Of a stretch of DNA of 11,933 nucleotides, positions 5,184 to 11,933 are shown in pieces. The notes under the pieces were generated by a model. It worked only from the letters and a program-made list of their open reading frames with translations, ran no database searches and had not been told where the DNA came from. The translations under genes and the position numbers were made by a program. Within the stretch, counting starts at the first letter, position 1. Every line of letters begins with the position of its first letter. The DNA comes from Cryomorphaceae bacterium (GTDB lineage: Bacteria; Bacteroidota; Bacteroidia; Flavobacteriales; BACL11): the NCBI GenBank assembly GCA_949531795.1, contig CATIQX010000081.1:1-11933 (forward strand), written 5' to 3'.

Positions 5184-7319
5184 ATGATAAAAGAAGAAAA
5201 ACAAATTATTACACTACCAGATGGTAGAGAGATTATAATCTCAACAGGTAAACTAGCAAAACAAGCACACGGATCAGTTGAATTAAGAATGGGTAACACT
5301 CACATGCTTGCAACCGTAGTTTCTAGTTTTGGAGCAAGAGAAGGAGTAGACTTCTTACCTTTGACAGTAGATTACAGAGAGAAATTTGCTGCTGACGGCA
5401 GATTTCCTGGAGGATTCTTAAAAAGAGAAGGAAGACCAACCGATCAAGAAATACTGGTAATGCGTTTGGTTGATAGAATACTAAGACCCATGTTCCCAAG
5501 TGATTACCATGCTGAGGTTCAAATTATGATATCTTTAAATTCACACGACCCCAATGTAAAACCTGATGCTTTAGCTGCACTTGCTGCTTCAACTGCAATT
5601 GCGCTTTCTGATATTCCGTTTAATGGACCTATATCAGAATGTAGAGTAGCTAGAATTGATGGAAGTTTCATAATCAACCCTTCATCATTAGAATTAGCAA
5701 ATGCAGATATCGACCTAATGGTTGGTGCTTCAGCTGATAGTGTAGCTATGGTAGAGGGAGAAATGAATGAAGTTTCAGAAGCTGAAATGATTGAAGCAAT
5801 AAAAGTTGGACATGAAGCAATTAAAGTACAATGTGCTGCACAATTAGAACTTGCTGCTAAAATAGGTGTTTCATCTGAAAAGAGAGAATACTCTCACGAA
5901 AATCATAATGAAGATTTAAAAACTAGAATTAAATCAGAAACTTATGATGCTGTTTATGCTGTAGCTAATGAAGGCTTAGGTAAAGATGAAAGATCAATTA
6001 AATTCAAAGCTGTAAAAACAGATTGGATTGCAAAATTATCAGAGAATGAAGTTGAAGAATACGATTCAAAATTAATTGGCGTATACTACCATGATGTTGA
6101 AAAAGAAGCAATAAGAAATCTAGTATTATCAGAAGGAAAAAGATTAGATGGAAGAGCAACAACTGAAATCAGACCTATCTGGTGTGAAGTAGATTATTTA
6201 TATAGCCCACATGGATCAGCTGTATTTACAAGAGGTGAAACTCAATCGTTAACAACAGTAACGTTAGGCTCAGCTACTGATGTCAACCGTTTGGATGGAG
6301 TTACTCATCAAGGTCATGAAAGTTTCTATTTACACTACAACTTCCCTCCTTTCTCTACAGGTGAAGCTAGAATGAAATTTAATGTAAGTAGAAGAGAAAT
6401 TGGTCATGGAAATCTAGCACAAAGAGCATTAAAAAAGATGATTCCTGCTGACAACCCTTACACGGTACGTATTGTTTCTGATATTTTAGAATCAAATGGA
6501 TCATCTTCAATGGCAACAGTTTGTGCAGGTACTATGGCACTTATGGACGCAGGAATTAAAATTCAAAAACCAGTTTCTGGTATTGCAATGGGATTAATTT
6601 CAGACGAAAAAGATCCAAATAACTATGCTGTACTTTCTGATATTTTAGGAGATGAAGATCATTTAGGAGATATGGACTTTAAAATATGTGGTACTGCTGA
6701 TGGTATAACAGCATGTCAAATGGATATTAAAGTTCAAGGATTATCTTACGAAATTCTAGATAAAGCACTAAATCAAGCAAAAGAAGGAAGATTACATATC
6801 TTAGATAAAATTGTTGAGACAATTGCAGAACCAAGAGTTCAGTTAAAACCTCAAACACCTAAAATTATCGTATTAAAAGTACCAAAATCTACTATTGGCG
6901 GAATTATTGGACCTGGAGGGAAAATTATTCAAGAATTACAAGCATCAACCGAAACTAATATTTCTATTGAAGAAGTAGATAATATGGGAGTTGTTGAAAT
7001 TTTAGGTACTGACCAAGAAAAAATTGACTTAGCAGTAGAGCAAATAAAATCTATTGCATTTATGCCAGAAATTGGTGCTATCTACAAAGGGAAGGTAAAG
7101 TCAATTATGCCATATGGTGCATTTATTGGGATTTCTCCTAATACAGATGGTTTAGTTCATATTTCTGAATTAGCTTGGGAAAGAGTTGATAATGTTGAAG
7201 ATGTACTTAAAGAAGGGGATACTATTGAGGTAAAATTAATTGCTATTGACGAAAGAAGTGGTAAATTAAAATTATCAAGAAAAGTACTTTTGCCTAAGCC
7301 AGAAAAACAAACAAAATAA
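5184..7319 (+). CDS. pnp: Polyribonucleotide nucleotidyltransferase (PNPase)
   Basis: A 711-residue phosphorolytic 3'-to-5' exoribonuclease that degrades mRNA to nucleoside diphosphates, acting as a cytoplasmic trimer. Domain order is complete: first RNase PH domain (about 1-215), helical linker, second RNase PH domain (about 310-545) with the metal and catalytic block DHLGDMDFK at 492-500, KH domain with GGIIGPGG at 572-579, and S1 RNA-binding domain from about 631 (GAIYKGKVKSIMPYGAFIGI) to near the C-terminus. Length matches the family. I chose ATG 5184; an in-frame TTG at 5148 would start inside the terminator hairpin. PNPase is autoregulated through its leader in Escherichia coli, but here the leader is only the short post-terminator segment, so the same mechanism cannot be assumed. 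The sigma factor gene follows after 77 bases. Confidence 0.97.
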   Translation: MIKEEKQIITLPDGREIIISTGKLAKQAHGSVELRMGNTHMLATVVSSFGAREGVDFLPLTVDYREKFAADGRFPGGFLKREGRPTDQEILVMRLVDRILRPMFPSDYHAEVQIMISLNSHDPNVKPDALAALAASTAIALSDIPFNGPISECRVARIDGSFIINPSSLELANADIDLMVGASADSVAMVEGEMNEVSEAEMIEAIKVGHEAIKVQCAAQLELAAKIGVSSEKREYSHENHNEDLKTRIKSETYDAVYAVANEGLGKDERSIKFKAVKTDWIAKLSENEVEEYDSKLIGVYYHDVEKEAIRNLVLSEGKRLDGRATTEIRPIWCEVDYLYSPHGSAVFTRGETQSLTTVTLGSATDVNRLDGVTHQGHESFYLHYNFPPFSTGEARMKFNVSRREIGHGNLAQRALKKMIPADNPYTVRIVSDILESNGSSSMATVCAGTMALMDAGIKIQKPVSGIAMGLISDEKDPNNYAVLSDILGDEDHLGDMDFKICGTADGITACQMDIKVQGLSYEILDKALNQAKEGRLHILDKIVETIAEPRVQLKPQTPKIIVLKVPKSTIGGIIGPGGKIIQELQASTETNISIEEVDNMGVVEILGTDQEKIDLAVEQIKSIAFMPEIGAIYKGKVKSIMPYGAFIGISPNTDGLVHISELAWERVDNVEDVLKEGDTIEVKLIAIDERSGKLKLSRKVLLPKPEKQTK

Positions 7320-7396
7320 TTTTTTAAATACTGTAACCTTTTATAAAACTATCCGTATAAGAGTTCTCCAAAAGGTCAATAACAAAAAAAATTCAG

Positions 7397-8260
7397 ATGA
7401 GACAACTAAAAATTACGAAGCAGGTTACTAATAGAGAAACTGCATCACTTGACAAATACTTACAAGAAATTGGAAGAGTCGATTTAATTACTGCTGAAGA
7501 AGAAGTAGAATTAGCACAAAAAATTAAAGCGGGTGATCAAAGAGCTCTAGAAAAACTAACTAAAGCAAATTTACGTTTTGTAGTTTCAGTTGCTAAACAA
7601 TACCAAAATCAAGGATTAACTTTACCTGATTTAATTAATGAAGGGAATCTTGGACTGATTAAGGCTGCAAAGCGTTTTGACGAAACAAGAGGGTTTAAAT
7701 TTATCTCATATGCTGTTTGGTGGATTCGCCAATCAATTCTACAAGCCTTAGCTGAACAATCTCGTATAGTAAGATTACCTCTTAATAAAATTGGATCAAT
7801 AAATAAAATCAATAAAGCTTATGCAGTTTTAGAGCAAAAATTTGAACGACCTCCTACACCAGAAGAAATTGCAGATTTAGTAGAACTTTCTCTTACTGAA
7901 GTGAAGCAATCACTTAAAAACACTGGAAGACATGTATCTATGGATGCTCCCTTAATTGAAGGAGAAGATAGCAACTTATACGATGTAATGGGTTCAGACG
8001 AAAGTCCAAACCCAGATGCTGAATTAATGCTAGAATCATTAAGAGAAGAAATTAGAAGAGCCTTAGACACCTTAACACCTAGAGAAGCTGATGTTGTCTC
8101 TTCTTACTTTGGTCTAAACGGAGGGCACGCCATGACACTTGAAGAAATTGGTGAGAAATTTGACTTAACAAGAGAGAGAGTAAGACAAATTAAAGAAAAA
8201 GCAGTTAGGAGGCTGAAACAAACCTCAAGGAGTAAAATCTTAAAAACTTATTTAGGATAA
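7397..8260 (+). CDS. rpoD: Primary RNA polymerase sigma factor (RpoD/SigA, Bacteroidota short type)
   Basis: A 287-residue sigma-70 family protein that directs RNA polymerase to housekeeping promoters. It lacks the long region 1.1 and the non-conserved insert of Escherichia coli RpoD, which is normal for Bacteroidota primary sigma factors. Region 1.2 begins near ASLDKYLQEIG (about 16-26); region 2 holds NLRFVVSVAKQY, LPDLINEGNLGLIKAAKRFD and FISYAVWWIRQ (tryptophans 108-109, used in -10 melting); region 3 follows at about 130-205; region 4 has the helix-turn-helix MTLEEIGEKFDLTRERVRQI from residue 246. The TAnnTTTG boxes in this window are the kind of promoter this protein is expected to read. 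It sits after pnp and ends 3 bases before a strong terminator. The gap before it (7320-7396) shows no promoter I would defend. Confidence 0.95.
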   Translation: MRQLKITKQVTNRETASLDKYLQEIGRVDLITAEEEVELAQKIKAGDQRALEKLTKANLRFVVSVAKQYQNQGLTLPDLINEGNLGLIKAAKRFDETRGFKFISYAVWWIRQSILQALAEQSRIVRLPLNKIGSINKINKAYAVLEQKFERPPTPEEIADLVELSLTEVKQSLKNTGRHVSMDAPLIEGEDSNLYDVMGSDESPNPDAELMLESLREEIRRALDTLTPREADVVSSYFGLNGGHAMTLEEIGEKFDLTRERVRQIKEKAVRRLKQTSRSKILKTYLG

Positions 8261-8263
8261 ATT

Positions 8264-8288
8264 AAAGGGGGCTATCAGCCCTCTTTTT
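8264..8288 (+). terminator. Intrinsic terminator after the sigma factor gene
   Basis: AAAGGGGGCT (8264-8273) pairs with AGCCCTCTTT (8277-8286) across the loop ATC, with one G-T wobble, followed by more Ts. It begins 3 bases after the sigma stop codon and should end the pnp-sigma transcript before rpe. Confidence 0.85.
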
Positions 8289-8294
8289 ATTATC

Positions 8295-8302
8295 TATATT
8301 TG
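8295..8302 (+). promoter_or_regulatory. Putative -7 promoter box of rpe
   Basis: TATATTTG matches TAnnTTTG exactly and lies between the sigma terminator and the rpe ATG at 8321. Transcription would start near 8309, giving a very short leader of about 12 bases. The -33 position falls inside the terminator stem and has no TTG. Confidence 0.5.
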
Positions 8303-8320
8303 TCAAAAAAAAATGATTAC

Positions 8321-8971
8321 ATGTCACATAAAATAGCCCCTTCAATGTTAGCAGCAGACTTCGGTAATCTTCAAAGAGATTGCGAAATGATAAACAATAG
8401 CCAAGCTGATTGGTTTCATATTGACGTAATGGATGGTCATTTTGTACCAAATATATCATATGGAATTCCAGTAATTCAGGCTATAAAAAAACATGCGACA
8501 AAACCACTTGATGTGCACCTAATGATTGACAAGCCAGAACGCTACATTGAGGATTTTGCAAAAGTTGGTGCGGATATAATTACTGTGCATTACGAGTCAA
8601 CCGTACATTTACATAGAACACTTACTCAGATTAAAGATTCGGGATGTAAAGCTGGTGTAGTTTTAAACTTAACGACTCCAGTAAGTGTATTAGAAGATAT
8701 TTTACCTCAATGTTATATGATTTTGTTAATGTCAATAAATCCAGGATTTGGAGGGCAAAAGTTTGAGGAAATGACTTATAAAAAAGTAAGAAAACTTAGA
8801 CAGATGGCAAATGATCAAGGATTAAATACTCATATTGAAATTGATGGAGGGGTAACTTCTGATAATGCAAGAAAACTAATAGATGCGGGAGCTGATGTAC
8901 TAGTAGCTGGAAGTTTTATATTCAAATCAAATGAGCCTATTAAAACTATTGCAGACTTAAAAGCAATTTAA
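8321..8971 (+). CDS. rpe: Ribulose-phosphate 3-epimerase
   Basis: A 216-residue metal-dependent TIM-barrel enzyme that interconverts D-ribulose 5-phosphate and D-xylulose 5-phosphate in the pentose phosphate pathway. Nearly all family marks are visible: IAPSMLAADFGNL at the first strand, FHIDVMDGHFVPN with metal ligands His33 and Asp35, LDVHLM with His66, NPGFGGQKF (140-148), and IEIDGGV with Asp175; His33, Asp35, His66 and Asp175 form the metal and catalytic site. I chose ATG 8321. An in-frame TTG at 8300 would add seven residues but overlaps the predicted -7 box and has no family support. The gene stands alone behind the sigma terminator and converges on the dehydrogenase gene, overlapping its stop codon by 4 bases (8968-8971). 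Confidence 0.96.
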   Translation: MSHKIAPSMLAADFGNLQRDCEMINNSQADWFHIDVMDGHFVPNISYGIPVIQAIKKHATKPLDVHLMIDKPERYIEDFAKVGADIITVHYESTVHLHRTLTQIKDSGCKAGVVLNLTTPVSVLEDILPQCYMILLMSINPGFGGQKFEEMTYKKVRKLRQMANDQGLNTHIEIDGGVTSDNARKLIDAGADVLVAGSFIFKSNEPIKTIADLKAI

Positions 8972-8981
8972 TAAGCTTTTA
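8958..8981. terminator. Weak possible bidirectional terminator between rpe and the dehydrogenase gene
   Basis: TAAAAGC (8958-8964) and GCTTTTA (8975-8981) form a 7-bp inverted repeat around a 10-base loop that contains both convergent stop codons. The T-run is short in both directions and the stem is A-T rich, so terminator strength is doubtful. Confidence 0.35.
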
Positions 8982-10170
8982 TATAACTCCTTAAGTATTC
9001 AAAATTTGGAGTCAAATCTCCATCTTTACAAATAGTTGCATTAAAAATAATTTGATTATCGTCTCCAATTAACAATGATGGTATAATTTTATCTATCATC
9101 TCATCACCAAAATCTTCTGAGGCATCTTTTGGTAATTCACAAGGCAAATTATCAACAGCCATAACAGCAATTGAATCCTCAGTTCTAAAATCAACTTCTT
9201 GTTCTGATTGTTTGTTATATCCATAGATTGGATTAGCAATAGTTGACGGCCTAATTGTAGAAGCAACAGGACCATTAATATCACAAGAAATATCAGCCAC
9301 TACCAGTAAATTAAAGTCTAAAGACTTGGCATCCTCTCGAGTAAACAAATAAGGAGATCCAGAACTATAGTAATGTCCTGCAATAAAAATATTAGCATGT
9401 GTAGCATAATCCATAAAAGACGATTTAAATAATTCTGGATTAGTAAAAAACTCTTGTTGATTAAAAGAAGAACCATCAATTTTAATATTGTAATCCATAA
9501 AATTTAAATGAACAAAAACAGCTTCATTAAAAGTCTTATTTAGGAAATCTAATTTTGAAACCTGTCTTATATTTGACTTTTTCATAATCTCCATAACACC
9601 ATTACCTACTCTGCCATTTCCAGTAACTATAATCTTCTCGCGTAGCAATTCTATTTTACTCATTTCACCCTCCATTTCAACTCTATCTGCACAATTATGA
9701 GCTGCTTTTAAATTATATTTTCCTGACTTCAAACCATATGTTAAAAACCCGTTATAAGCACCAACAACTCCAGCATACCTACCAAAACCTAATAAACGTT
9801 CACCTTTATTATTTCTTAACACCTCATAATCAACCATGCTAATATTAAGTTGCAACATTTTTAATAATAAAGCTCTATTGTAAGGTTGTTCTTTAATGGT
9901 ATGAGAAAAATAAAAATAAGTTTTATTAGCAATTAATGATTCCAATGGAACTTCCTTCACTCCTATTAAAACATCACAATCACTCAAATCATCAACAATA
10001 TTTATACCTTGAGCGAGATACATATCATCTGAGAAACATCTTATATCACTACTTTGAACTGAAAGCTCAAGTTTAGGATAAGTATCTAATAATATTCTGC
10101 AATGTTTTGGTGTCAATGGAACACGCTTATCAGCTGGTACTTTTTCTTCTTTTAAAACACCTATTTTCAT
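8968..10170 (-). CDS. Saccharopine dehydrogenase/alanine dehydrogenase-like NAD(P)-dependent oxidoreductase
   Basis: A 400-residue protein of the alanine dehydrogenase/saccharopine dehydrogenase (lysine-forming) superfamily. The N-terminal catalytic domain opens with MKIGVLKEEKVPADKRVPLTP and holds VKEVP (Lys72) and FSHT (His90), the positions of the catalytic Lys and His of yeast Lys1-type saccharopine dehydrogenase. A Rossmann domain follows with the glycine-rich IVTGNGRVGNG (181-191). VADISCDINGPVASTIRPS near 340 resembles the end block of the family. Known members act on lysine/2-oxoglutarate or alanine; the substrate here is not readable from sequence. The true start is ATG 10170: the frame stays open to 10308, but the extra 46 codons are antisense to the tmRNA and include a phenylalanine run from intergenic DNA. 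A TACTTTTG -7 box on the minus strand supports this start. The gene is monocistronic. Confidence 0.85.
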   Translation of the reverse strand: MKIGVLKEEKVPADKRVPLTPKHCRILLDTYPKLELSVQSSDIRCFSDDMYLAQGINIVDDLSDCDVLIGVKEVPLESLIANKTYFYFSHTIKEQPYNRALLLKMLQLNISMVDYEVLRNNKGERLLGFGRYAGVVGAYNGFLTYGLKSGKYNLKAAHNCADRVEMEGEMSKIELLREKIIVTGNGRVGNGVMEIMKKSNIRQVSKLDFLNKTFNEAVFVHLNFMDYNIKIDGSSFNQQEFFTNPELFKSSFMDYATHANIFIAGHYYSSGSPYLFTREDAKSLDFNLLVVADISCDINGPVASTIRPSTIANPIYGYNKQSEQEVDFRTEDSIAVMAVDNLPCELPKDASEDFGDEMIDKIIPSLLIGDDNQIIFNATICKDGDLTPNFEYLRSYIKAY

Positions 10171-10189
10171 AATAATATAATTTGAAAAA

Positions 10190-10197
10190 CAAAAGTA
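10190..10197 (-). promoter_or_regulatory. Putative -7 promoter box of the dehydrogenase gene
   Basis: On the minus strand, TACTTTTG matches TAnnTTTG exactly, 19 bases before the ATG at 10170. No clear -33 TTG is found. Together with the plus-strand box at 10230-10237 it makes a compact divergent promoter region of under 90 bases. Confidence 0.5.
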
Positions 10198-10229
10198 AAA
10201 AAAGAAGAAGAAATAGCTAGTCCTTTTTG

Positions 10230-10237
10230 TAATTTTG
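10230..10237 (+). promoter_or_regulatory. Putative -7 promoter box of ssrA
   Basis: TAATTTTG is an exact TAnnTTTG match 18 bases before the mature tmRNA 5' end at 10256. A start near 10244-10246 would leave a leader of about ten bases for RNase P to remove. The -33 element is not recognisable. Confidence 0.5.
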
Positions 10238-10255
10238 CGGAGTTCATTTATTACT

Positions 10256-10622
10256 GGGGCTGACTGGATTTGACTGCAAGTGCGTTTTGTAGTAAGCATG
10301 TCGAGCATTGAATTTTAGCTCGTAAATATCAAAATTCACATTTTTAATTGGCGAGAATAACTACGCTTTAGCTGCCTAATTTATATAATTACGTAAGCTT
10401 TTGTCTCTTTTATAGGACTTCCTGTCTCCTATAAATCTTGAGGCATAATCAAAATCAGGATAGTTTGTTTATTGCTTTTATAGACTAGCGAAACCTTAAA
10501 AAGCTAAGAATTAGGTTTGGATTGCTTATTTCCGACCTAATTTCGAAAATTAAAATAAGATAAACATGTAGAAAATTATTTAATTCCTTGTTTGGACGGG
10601 GGTTCGATACCCCCCAGCTCCA
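10256..10622 (+). ncRNA. ssrA: Transfer-messenger RNA (tmRNA)
   Basis: This RNA rescues stalled ribosomes: charged with alanine, it enters the empty A site and supplies a short open frame whose product marks the nascent protein for proteolysis. The tRNA-like ends are clear. The acceptor stem pairs GGGGCTG (10256-10262) with CAGCTCC (10615-10621) with one G-U wobble, followed by discriminator A at 10622. The T arm is GGGGG, loop TTCGATA, CCCCC. The tag frame is GGC GAG AAT AAC TAC GCT TTA GCT GCC TAA (10350-10379), encoding GENNYALAA, with the typical ALAA degron end. The CCA end is not encoded (CTA follows the discriminator), so it must be added after transcription. The region between holds the pseudoknots, which I did not fold in detail. 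It is followed by its own terminator and divergent from the dehydrogenase gene. Confidence 0.97.
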
Positions 10623-10630
10623 CTAAAAAG

Positions 10631-10658
10631 AAACCCACTCAAATGAGTGGGTTTTTAT
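10631..10658 (+). terminator. Intrinsic terminator of ssrA
   Basis: AAACCCACTC (10631-10640) pairs perfectly with GAGTGGGTTT (10645-10654) across the loop AAAT, followed by further Ts (10655-10658 region). It begins 9 bases after the mature tmRNA 3' end and is the strongest terminator in the window. Confidence 0.92.
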
Positions 10659-10792
10659 TTACAACATAATTTTATCTTTTTGTTCAATTAATAAAAAATT
10701 CTAACTATTCATTTTTTAAAGTTGTAAGTTTTATTTTAAAATATTAATCCTATCTATATTCTTCTTACTTTTATGGTCAATAAAAAAATTTT

Positions 10793-11933
10793 ATGGAAAC
10801 CATCATTGCACTAGCTTTAGGATTATTACTTTCAACAATAAATCCTATTAATAAGACACCTGATAAAGAAGAAATTACGATCTATAATGAGTCCTCTAAA
10901 CGTACTAGTGATTTAATTCATACCGATTTAGCAGTTAGTTTTGATTGGGAAAAGCAACATGTATTAGGCAAGGCGAGTCTTACAGTAAAGCCTTACTTCC
11001 ACTCTACCAACCAACTTTTATTGGATGCAAAAGGATTTGATATTCATTCTATTAGAATGAATGGGAAGAGTTTGAGTTATGATTATGATACTCTATGCTT
11101 AATCATTCAATTAGATAGAAAATACAATAGACATGAAGAATACGTTATTAACATTGACTACACAGCTAAGCCTAATGAGTTAAACGTTCAGGGTAGCTCT
11201 GCTATTACAGAAGCAAAAGGTTTATATTTCATCAATCCTACAGGAATTGAAGACAAGCCACAACAAATATGGACGCAAGGAGAAACAGAAGCTAGCTCTT
11301 GTTGGTTCCCAACGATTGACCGTCCAAATGAGCGGATGACACAAAATATAGCTATTACGGTAAAAGATGAATTTATCACCCTTTCAAACGGTCTTTTAGT
11401 AAAAAGTATTAAAAATGAGGACGGTAGCCGTACTGATTTTTGGGAACAGAAACTACCTCATGTGCCATATTTAGCTATGTTAGCGGTAGGAGATTTTAAC
11501 ATTACTACTGAGCGTTGGAAAGATATCAATGTTGATTATTATTTAGAAGATGATTATCACCAATACGCTAAAAGTGTTTTTGGGAGAACCCCTCAGATGA
11601 TTGCTCATTTTTCAGAAGTATTAGGAGTTGAATACCCTTGGGAGAAATATGCTCAAATTGTAGTTAGAGATTTTGTTTCTGGTGCAATGGAAAATACGAC
11701 AGCAGTTATTCATGGTGAATTTGTTCAAATGACTGACAGAGAATTATTAGATGACCACCAAGATGATATCATTGCTCACGAACTTTTTCACCATTGGTTT
11801 GGCGACTTAGTGACTTGCGAATCTTGGGCCAACCTCCCACTTAATGAATCATTTGCAACTTATGGAGAATATATTTGGAGAGAGAAAGGTTTTGGACGCA
11901 TGGAAGCCGATATGCATTTAGATGCTGACTTGA
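10793..11933 (+). CDS. M1-family zinc aminopeptidase, exported, 5' part only
   Basis: The first 380 codons of a gene that runs off the window with no stop. M1 peptidases remove N-terminal residues from peptides using one zinc ion. After a short hydrophobic start (IIALALGLLLSTI) comes an N-terminal beta-saddle domain that includes WFPTIDRPNERMT, then the catalytic domain with the substrate-binding GAMEN motif (297-301), HELFHHWFGD with zinc ligands His329 and His333 and catalytic Glu330, and the third ligand Glu352 in NESFATYGE, all at the spacing of the family. The hydrophobic N-terminus suggests export to the periplasm or outer membrane, but it is preceded by MET rather than the usual Lys or Arg. 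ATG 10793 is the first start after an in-frame TAA at 10781. The 138-base gap before it holds no gene; TACTTTTA (10766-10773) is a one-mismatch -7 box. Confidence 0.93.
   Translation, partial: METIIALALGLLLSTINPINKTPDKEEITIYNESSKRTSDLIHTDLAVSFDWEKQHVLGKASLTVKPYFHSTNQLLLDAKGFDIHSIRMNGKSLSYDYDTLCLIIQLDRKYNRHEEYVINIDYTAKPNELNVQGSSAITEAKGLYFINPTGIEDKPQQIWTQGETEASSCWFPTIDRPNERMTQNIAITVKDEFITLSNGLLVKSIKNEDGSRTDFWEQKLPHVPYLAMLAVGDFNITTERWKDINVDYYLEDDYHQYAKSVFGRTPQMIAHFSEVLGVEYPWEKYAQIVVRDFVSGAMENTTAVIHGEFVQMTDRELLDDHQDDIIAHELFHHWFGDLVTCESWANLPLNESFATYGEYIWREKGFGRMEADMHLDADL

Noticed and set aside
7337..7377. Inverted repeat ACCTTTT (7337-7343) / AAAAGGT (7371-7377) in the gap before the sigma factor gene.
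   Set aside because: Seven A-T-rich base pairs across a 27-base loop are expected by chance in DNA of this composition, and no second structure supports a riboswitch or operator.
7609..8070. Open frames on the minus strand inside the sigma factor gene.
   Set aside because: They lie opposite conserved sigma regions 2 to 4 and have no independent support.
10171..10308. An N-terminal extension of the dehydrogenase frame that would add 46 residues, with a run of phenylalanines.
   Set aside because: It is antisense to the first 53 bases of tmRNA and to the divergent promoter region, has no family support, and the canonical MKIGVLKE start lies at 10170.
1..11933. Search by eye for insertion sequences, integrases, direct-repeat arrays, CRISPR, toxin-antitoxin pairs and defence genes.
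   Set aside because: None was seen; the genes are core functions in close, conserved-looking order, so a new mobile or defence system is not supported here.

Overview
The window looks like a core chromosomal segment of a low-GC member of the Bacteroidota, most likely Flavobacteriia/Flavobacteriales. Four things point there: a PorT/SprT-type outer-membrane protein of the type IX secretion system directly after the menaquinone methyltransferase gene; a short (287-residue) primary sigma factor of the Bacteroidota type; a tmRNA with the tag GENNYALAA and no encoded CCA; and repeated TAnnTTTG promoter boxes with A-rich leaders instead of clear Shine-Dalgarno sites. This placement is inferred from gene content, not from a phylogeny.

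Layout. (1) 1-1587, plus strand: the tail of a PfkB-type sugar kinase (probably heptose-7-phosphate kinase), then ubiE/menG and porT, closely packed. (2) 1588-2737: a long hairpin or palindrome, then a small gene for a one-helix zinc-ribbon membrane protein, converging on a TrmH/SpoU-family RNA methyltransferase on the minus strand. (3) 2738-4759, plus strand: fba (class II aldolase) and accD (acetyl-CoA carboxylase beta), 2 bases apart. (4) 4760-8971, plus strand: rpsO, terminator, pnp, sigma factor gene, terminator, rpe. (5) 8968-10170, minus strand: a saccharopine/alanine dehydrogenase-like NAD enzyme, converging on rpe. (6) 10171-10670: a divergent promoter region, then ssrA (tmRNA) and a strong terminator. 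(7) 10793 to the end: the 5' part of a gene for an exported M1 zinc aminopeptidase that runs off the window.

The genes are mainly housekeeping: respiratory quinone synthesis (ubiE), protein secretion (porT), glycolysis/gluconeogenesis and pentose phosphate metabolism (fba, rpe), fatty acid synthesis (accD), translation and RNA turnover (rpsO, pnp, trmH-like, ssrA), transcription (sigma) and peptide breakdown (M1 peptidase). I see no insertion sequence, integrase, CRISPR array, toxin-antitoxin pair or defence island, and I do not claim a new system. The least explained parts are the 92-residue zinc-ribbon membrane protein, the FUR-family-like 7-1-7 palindrome upstream of it, and a possible broken or slippery signal-peptide start in the M1 peptidase gene.
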